DNA of 7,201 nucleotides from an uncultured Lachnospiraceae bacterium. GTDB lineage: Bacteria; Bacillota; Clostridia; Lachnospirales; Lachnospiraceae. Location: positions 1 to 7,201 of the forward strand of contig CADBOW010000160.1 of the NCBI GenBank assembly GCA_902796375.1. The letters run 5' to 3'. Both the position numbers and the translations under genes were made by a program. Position 1 is the stretch's first letter. Each line of letters begins with the position of its first letter. Shown in pieces: positions 4,474 to 7,201 of the stretch. The notes beneath the pieces are model-generated. The model saw only the letters and a program-made list of their open reading frames with translations. It did not search any database and was not told the origin of the DNA.

Positions 4474-5892
4474 TCACGAAAGCAGCATCTCCACGATCTG
4501 ATCAAAATGCATTCCGTGGGATGCCTTCAGGACCACCACGTCCTCCGGCTTCAGCTCTGCCTTCAGAAGCTCTGCCGCATCCTCCAGAGAATCCGCAGCA
4601 CGATAATCCATTCCCGGCTTTGCCTCCTGAGCATGCTGCCCCAGAACCTTTGCCCTTTCTCCGACGGTGATCAGATGATCCACCTGCACTTGGGAAAATG
4701 CATCGCCGACCTCCGCATGCTGCTCCAGCTCATTGGAGCCAAGCTCGAACATATCTCCCAGAACCGCCCACCGGCTTCCTTTCGTGGGATATCCGGACAG
4801 AACGCTGAGCAGTGCCTTCATAGAATCCGGACTTGCATTGTAGGTATCATCGATCACAACGGTACCCCTCTGCATCTTCTTCGTGATCTGCCGCATGGGC
4901 TGGAAATCTGCCAGCGCTGCGGCTGAGGGTTCCAGATCCAGTCCCAGATAATCACAGATCGCCAGGGCAACTACTGCATTTCTTACATTATGATCTCCCA
5001 GAACCGGAAGCTCTACCGGAATCCGCGTATCTCCATGACAATATACAAACCTCACATGGGTATCACCGGTGGTGATCTCCTCCGCATGATATTCCGCATC
5101 CGGGTCCAGTCCGTAATACAGGATCTCCTTGGCGGCAGCCTTCCCGTTCATCTCACGGAGAAGCGGATCATCCGCATTCAGGAAAAGCACCGTATCCCTG
5201 GAGGCACAGAGCAGCTTCTGCTCCCGGATCTTCTCCTGTGTCCCGAAATACTCCATATGGCAGGTTCCGATCATGGTACATACCGCGATCTCGGGCCGGG
5301 CAACATCCCGAAGAATATCCATCTCACCGATCCGGTCGATTCCCATTTCCAGAACTGCCACCTCGGAGGGCTGATCCAGCATGCGGCTGACCGCGATGGG
5401 AACTCCGTATCTGGAATTCAGATTTCCCGGAGTTTCGAAGACCTCTCTGTTTCCCCTGAGAGCCGTTACGATCATCCGGCGGGTGGTGGTCTTTCCGACG
5501 CTTCCGGTTACGCCGATCACAGGAGGTTCATACTGCATACGGATATATGCGCCTGCCTCCTGCAGTCCCTTCTCCGTATCCTCCACCAGGATCAGCACAT
5601 CTCCCCGGTTCTTCGCCTCCTGCAGCGCTTCGGGAGTGGGATACAGCTTCTCCGGCCGGATGGATGTAAGCGCTGCCGCAGCTGTCTTCATCGCATCCGG
5701 AAGGAACCTGTGTCCGTCCGTATTTTCCCCCAGGAGCGGAATAAAGAGATCCCCCTCCTTAATGATCCTGGAATCTATACATAGATCCAGAAGACTCCGT
5801 TCACCGATCTCCCCTTCGTCCTCAGACTCATTCATACAGATCAGTGTTCCTTCGGTTGCTTTGACTATGTCACGTACTGTGATATGTTTCAT
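4474..5892 (-). CDS. murF: UDP-N-acetylmuramoyl-tripeptide--D-alanyl-D-alanine ligase MurF
   Basis: MurF is the cytoplasmic ATP-dependent ligase that adds D-Ala-D-Ala to UDP-MurNAc-tripeptide, completing the peptidoglycan pentapeptide precursor. The 472-aa length is usual. The N-terminal substrate domain has CIDSRIIKEGDLFIPL (38-53). The central ATPase has the Mur P-loop GVTGSVGKTTT (127-137) and EMG (182-184). The Mur signature LGDHNVRNAVVAL (298-310) follows. The C-terminal domain shows DDTYNASPDSM (348-358), LGDMFELG (378-385) and KASHGMHFD (456-464), which are MurF-specific. The start at 5892 has AGGA about six bases upstream. No ddl or other mur/fts gene adjoins it. The gene ends 14 bases from operator box 3, and no terminator is visible, so read-through into the regulator is possible. 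Confidence 0.97.
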   Translation of the reverse strand: MKHITVRDIVKATEGTLICMNESEDEGEIGERSLLDLCIDSRIIKEGDLFIPLLGENTDGHRFLPDAMKTAAAALTSIRPEKLYPTPEALQEAKNRGDVLILVEDTEKGLQEAGAYIRMQYEPPVIGVTGSVGKTTTRRMIVTALRGNREVFETPGNLNSRYGVPIAVSRMLDQPSEVAVLEMGIDRIGEMDILRDVARPEIAVCTMIGTCHMEYFGTQEKIREQKLLCASRDTVLFLNADDPLLREMNGKAAAKEILYYGLDPDAEYHAEEITTGDTHVRFVYCHGDTRIPVELPVLGDHNVRNAVVALAICDYLGLDLEPSAAALADFQPMRQITKKMQRGTVVIDDTYNASPDSMKALLSVLSGYPTKGSRWAVLGDMFELGSNELEQHAEVGDAFSQVQVDHLITVGERAKVLGQHAQEAKPGMDYRAADSLEDAAELLKAELKPEDVVVLKASHGMHFDQIVEMLLS

Positions 5893-5907
5893 TTGCTTCC
5901 TTTCATC

Positions 5908-5930
5908 GACATGCCGGCTCTTCGGCTGTC
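5908..5930 (-). other. Hairpin at the expected 5' end of murF mRNA
   Basis: On the minus strand GACAGCCG pairs with CGGC and TGTC around a six-base loop, with a single bulged A: eight pairs. A -10-like TAGAAT (5938-5943, read on the minus strand) would place the transcript start near 5931, directly at the foot of this hairpin. No convincing -35 was found. A 5'-terminal hairpin often protects mRNA, but that role is inference here. Confidence 0.4.
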
Positions 5931-6035
5931 TAAATATATTCTAAATGTATTTCCGCCCATTCACCCGATGCCCGGTCTAACCGTTCTAAAATACCCCGGT
6001 CGAATGCCTGCCCGCTCACACCGATAGCATGTCTC

Positions 6036-6059
6036 AAAAATCCTCAGTGCAGTCAGGAT
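6036..6059 (-). terminator. Weak candidate terminator after the DJ-1 gene
   Basis: On the minus strand ATCCT (complement of 6055-6059) pairs with AGGAT (6040-6044), with a few interrupted inner pairs, followed by TTTTT. The stem overlaps the stop codon of the DJ-1 gene. It is short and imperfect, so termination may be partial. Confidence 0.4.
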
Positions 6060-6610
6060 CTGGGATAAAGGACCTGATTTGCGATCTCCTGTGCCTTCTC
6101 TTCGGACACCAGGATCTCGATCAGCTTCAGACCGAATTCCAGAGATGTACCCATTCCACGGCTGGTGATAAACTGTCCGTCCACCGCAACTGTCTGAACC
6201 GCGCCGGTCCATTCAGCTCCCAGGAGTGATTCTTCATGTCCCGGATAACAGGTTGCCTTTTTCCCCTCCAGGAGTCCCATCAGTCCGTATACCGTAGGTG
6301 CTGCACAGATTGCGGAGAGATATTTTCCCTCAGCCAGGTGCTTCCGGATCAGATCGGCAACTGCCTCACTGGCCTTCAGATTTCCGGTTCCCTTCATTCC
6401 TCCCGGAAGAAAGAGGGCATCTGCCGTATCACTGATGGCGGAAAGAACGGTATCCGCTGTCATAGGGATCCCATGGGAACTGACCACCACCGGATCATCA
6501 GTGATGGAAACAGTGACTACTTCAACTCTTGCACGGCGAAGGAGGTCAATGGGAACCACTGCTTCACTCTCCTCAAAGCCTTCTGCCAAAAGTGCATATA
6601 CTTTACTCAT
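6053..6610 (-). CDS. DJ-1/PfpI family protein
   Basis: This 185-aa cytoplasmic protein has the DJ-1/ThiJ/PfpI fold, a glutamine-amidotransferase-like domain found in chaperones, glyoxalases and deglycase-like proteins. The N-terminal strand and conserved Glu are in YALLAEGFEESEA (5-17), with E16 at the position of human DJ-1 Glu18. FLPGGMKGTGNL (67-78) and the nucleophile elbow AICAAP with C102 follow. CYPG (121-124) and TSRGMGTSLEFGLKLIE (149-165) are typical of the bacterial 4-methyl-5-thiazole-synthesis-like branch. The start at 6610 has AAGGAG six bases upstream; a longer open frame to 7027 overlaps the opposite CYTH gene and is not real. It is divergent from that gene and has its own consensus promoter. 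The exact activity cannot be read from the sequence. Confidence 0.93.
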   Translation of the reverse strand: MSKVYALLAEGFEESEAVVPIDLLRRARVEVVTVSITDDPVVVSSHGIPMTADTVLSAISDTADALFLPGGMKGTGNLKASEAVADLIRKHLAEGKYLSAICAAPTVYGLMGLLEGKKATCYPGHEESLLGAEWTGAVQTVAVDGQFITSRGMGTSLEFGLKLIEILVSEEKAQEIANQVLYPRS

Positions 6611-6648
6611 ACGCTTCTCCTTTTCTATAATGACCACTGTCCTTCGGC

Positions 6649-6678
6649 TTGCGATACAGGCCATAAACAGTATATAAT
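6649..6678 (+). promoter_or_regulatory. Promoter of the CYTH gene
   Basis: A perfect TATAAT (6673-6678) is preceded after 18 bases by TTGCGA (6649-6654), four of six matches to TTGACA. The start would be near 6685, about 34 bases before the ATG. Its -10 shares two bases with the -10 of the opposite promoter. Confidence 0.6.
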
Positions 6679-6697
6679 CATATATCATAAATGTCAA
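6669..6697 (-). promoter_or_regulatory. Promoter of the DJ-1 gene
   Basis: On the minus strand a perfect TTGACA (6692-6697), a 17-base spacer and TATACT (6669-6674) make a near-ideal sigma-A promoter. The start would be near 6662, with a leader of about 52 bases. Confidence 0.78.
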
Positions 6698-6718
6698 AAA
6701 CCAAGTGAGGTACCTATC

Positions 6719-7201
6719 ATGGAAATCGAACGCAAATTCCTGGCCGATCCCTCCGGCCTGAACCTGAATGATTACCCTTCCGCGGAGCTGTCCCAGGGCT
6801 ATCTTTCCACGGATCCCGTGATCCGGATCCGACGCAGCAATGATTCCTTCCGGCTGACGGTGAAGTCCGACGGTCTGCTGGCCCGGGAGGAGTTTGAGAT
6901 CGCGCTCACTCCGGAGCAGTACCAAAGGCTTTCCGCCAAGGTGGAAGGCACCTTTCTCACCAAGACCCGTTACCGGATCCCCTGTTCCGAGGATCCGAAG
7001 CTCACCATCGAACTGGACCTGTTCCACGGTGCTCTGGAAGGACTGGTGTATGCCGAGGTGGAATTCGATTCCGTAGAGGCTGCGGATCGGTTCAATCCAC
7101 CTTCCTGGTTTCTCCGTGAAGTGACCGAGGACGGAGCCTATACAAATGCGGCACTGAGCCGATTAACCCCGGAAGAACTGGCCGCCTTCCTGTCCCGCTG
7201 A
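6719..7201 (+). CDS. CYTH-domain protein (triphosphate tunnel metalloenzyme)
   Basis: This 160-aa protein fills the whole CYTH domain and ends with the last base of the window. The family forms an eight-stranded tunnel that binds triphosphate with acidic and basic residues and divalent metal. Members hydrolyse inorganic tripolyphosphate or nucleoside/thiamine triphosphates, and some make cAMP. The defining ExExK motif is at residues 2-6 (MEIERKFL). Further tunnel residues are in QGYLS (26-30), IRIRR (35-39), TVKS with K49, REEFE (56-60), KTRYR (82-86), ELD (98-100) and AEVEF (112-116). Short bacterial members of this size are mostly tripolyphosphatases, which is the likeliest role. The start at 6719 has GTGAGG eight bases upstream; an open frame extending further left is the complement of the DJ-1 gene. 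Confidence 0.93.
   Translation: MEIERKFLADPSGLNLNDYPSAELSQGYLSTDPVIRIRRSNDSFRLTVKSDGLLAREEFEIALTPEQYQRLSAKVEGTFLTKTRYRIPCSEDPKLTIELDLFHGALEGLVYAEVEFDSVEAADRFNPPSWFLREVTEDGAYTNAALSRLTPEELAAFLSR

Noticed and set aside
4990..5944. Open frames of 187 and 264 codons on the plus strand
   Set aside because: Both are complements of murF, which shows all its motifs on the minus strand.
6236..6718. N-terminal extension of the CYTH frame
   Set aside because: It is antisense to the DJ-1 gene; the ExExK motif belongs at the N-terminus, as it is with the start at 6719.
6611..7027. N-terminal extension of the DJ-1 frame
   Set aside because: It is antisense to the CYTH gene and spans both promoters; the start at 6610 has AAGGAG.

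Overview
The window looks like chromosomal DNA of a low-to-mid GC Firmicute, most likely a Clostridia/Lachnospiraceae-type gut or rumen bacterium. The reasons are strong AGGAGG-type ribosome binding sites, TTGACA/TATAAT-like promoters, a choline-binding-type cell-wall repeat, a small DUF6465-like protein and a ZnuA variant that I associate with this group. This placement is from memory of family sequences, not from a search. No rRNA, tRNA, CRISPR, insertion sequence or phage gene is visible. The longest stretch without a gene is 201 bases.

Layout, left to right. (1) Bases 1-83 are the C-terminal end of a plus-strand cell-wall-binding protein, followed by a strong hairpin terminator that can serve both strands. 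(2) Bases 251-2460 hold a minus-strand run read right to left: a 72-aa DUF6465-like protein, hisH, hisF and a GNAT acetyltransferase. It starts from a good promoter at 2506-2533 and contains a REP-like GGGGACAG/CTGTCCCC inverted repeat just before hisH. (3) Bases 2571-4459 form a minus-strand metal module: a Fur-family regulator (Zur-like) whose consensus promoter is surrounded by three 15-bp 7-1-7 palindromes, then a 160-bp array of about 14-bp degenerate polypurine repeats, then a zinc-type substrate-binding lipoprotein with a His/Asp/Glu repeat. (4) murF (4474-5892) and a DJ-1/PfpI protein (6053-6610) follow, both on the minus strand. (5) A plus-strand CYTH-domain protein (6719-7201) is divergent from the DJ-1 gene, and the two promoters overlap.

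How they work together. HisH and HisF form the imidazole glycerol phosphate synthase of histidine biosynthesis. The regulator and the lipoprotein very probably form an autoregulated zinc-uptake unit, although no permease or ATPase gene is next to them. MurF makes the UDP-MurNAc-pentapeptide for the cell wall. The GNAT, DJ-1 and CYTH proteins are recognisable by family, but their substrates cannot be read from the sequence.

Most of the content is ordinary. The least explained parts are the repeat array between the regulator and the lipoprotein, the triple operator, the REP-like element in front of hisH and a 16-bp periodic array beyond the GNAT gene. No clear new defence, mobile or biosynthetic system was found.
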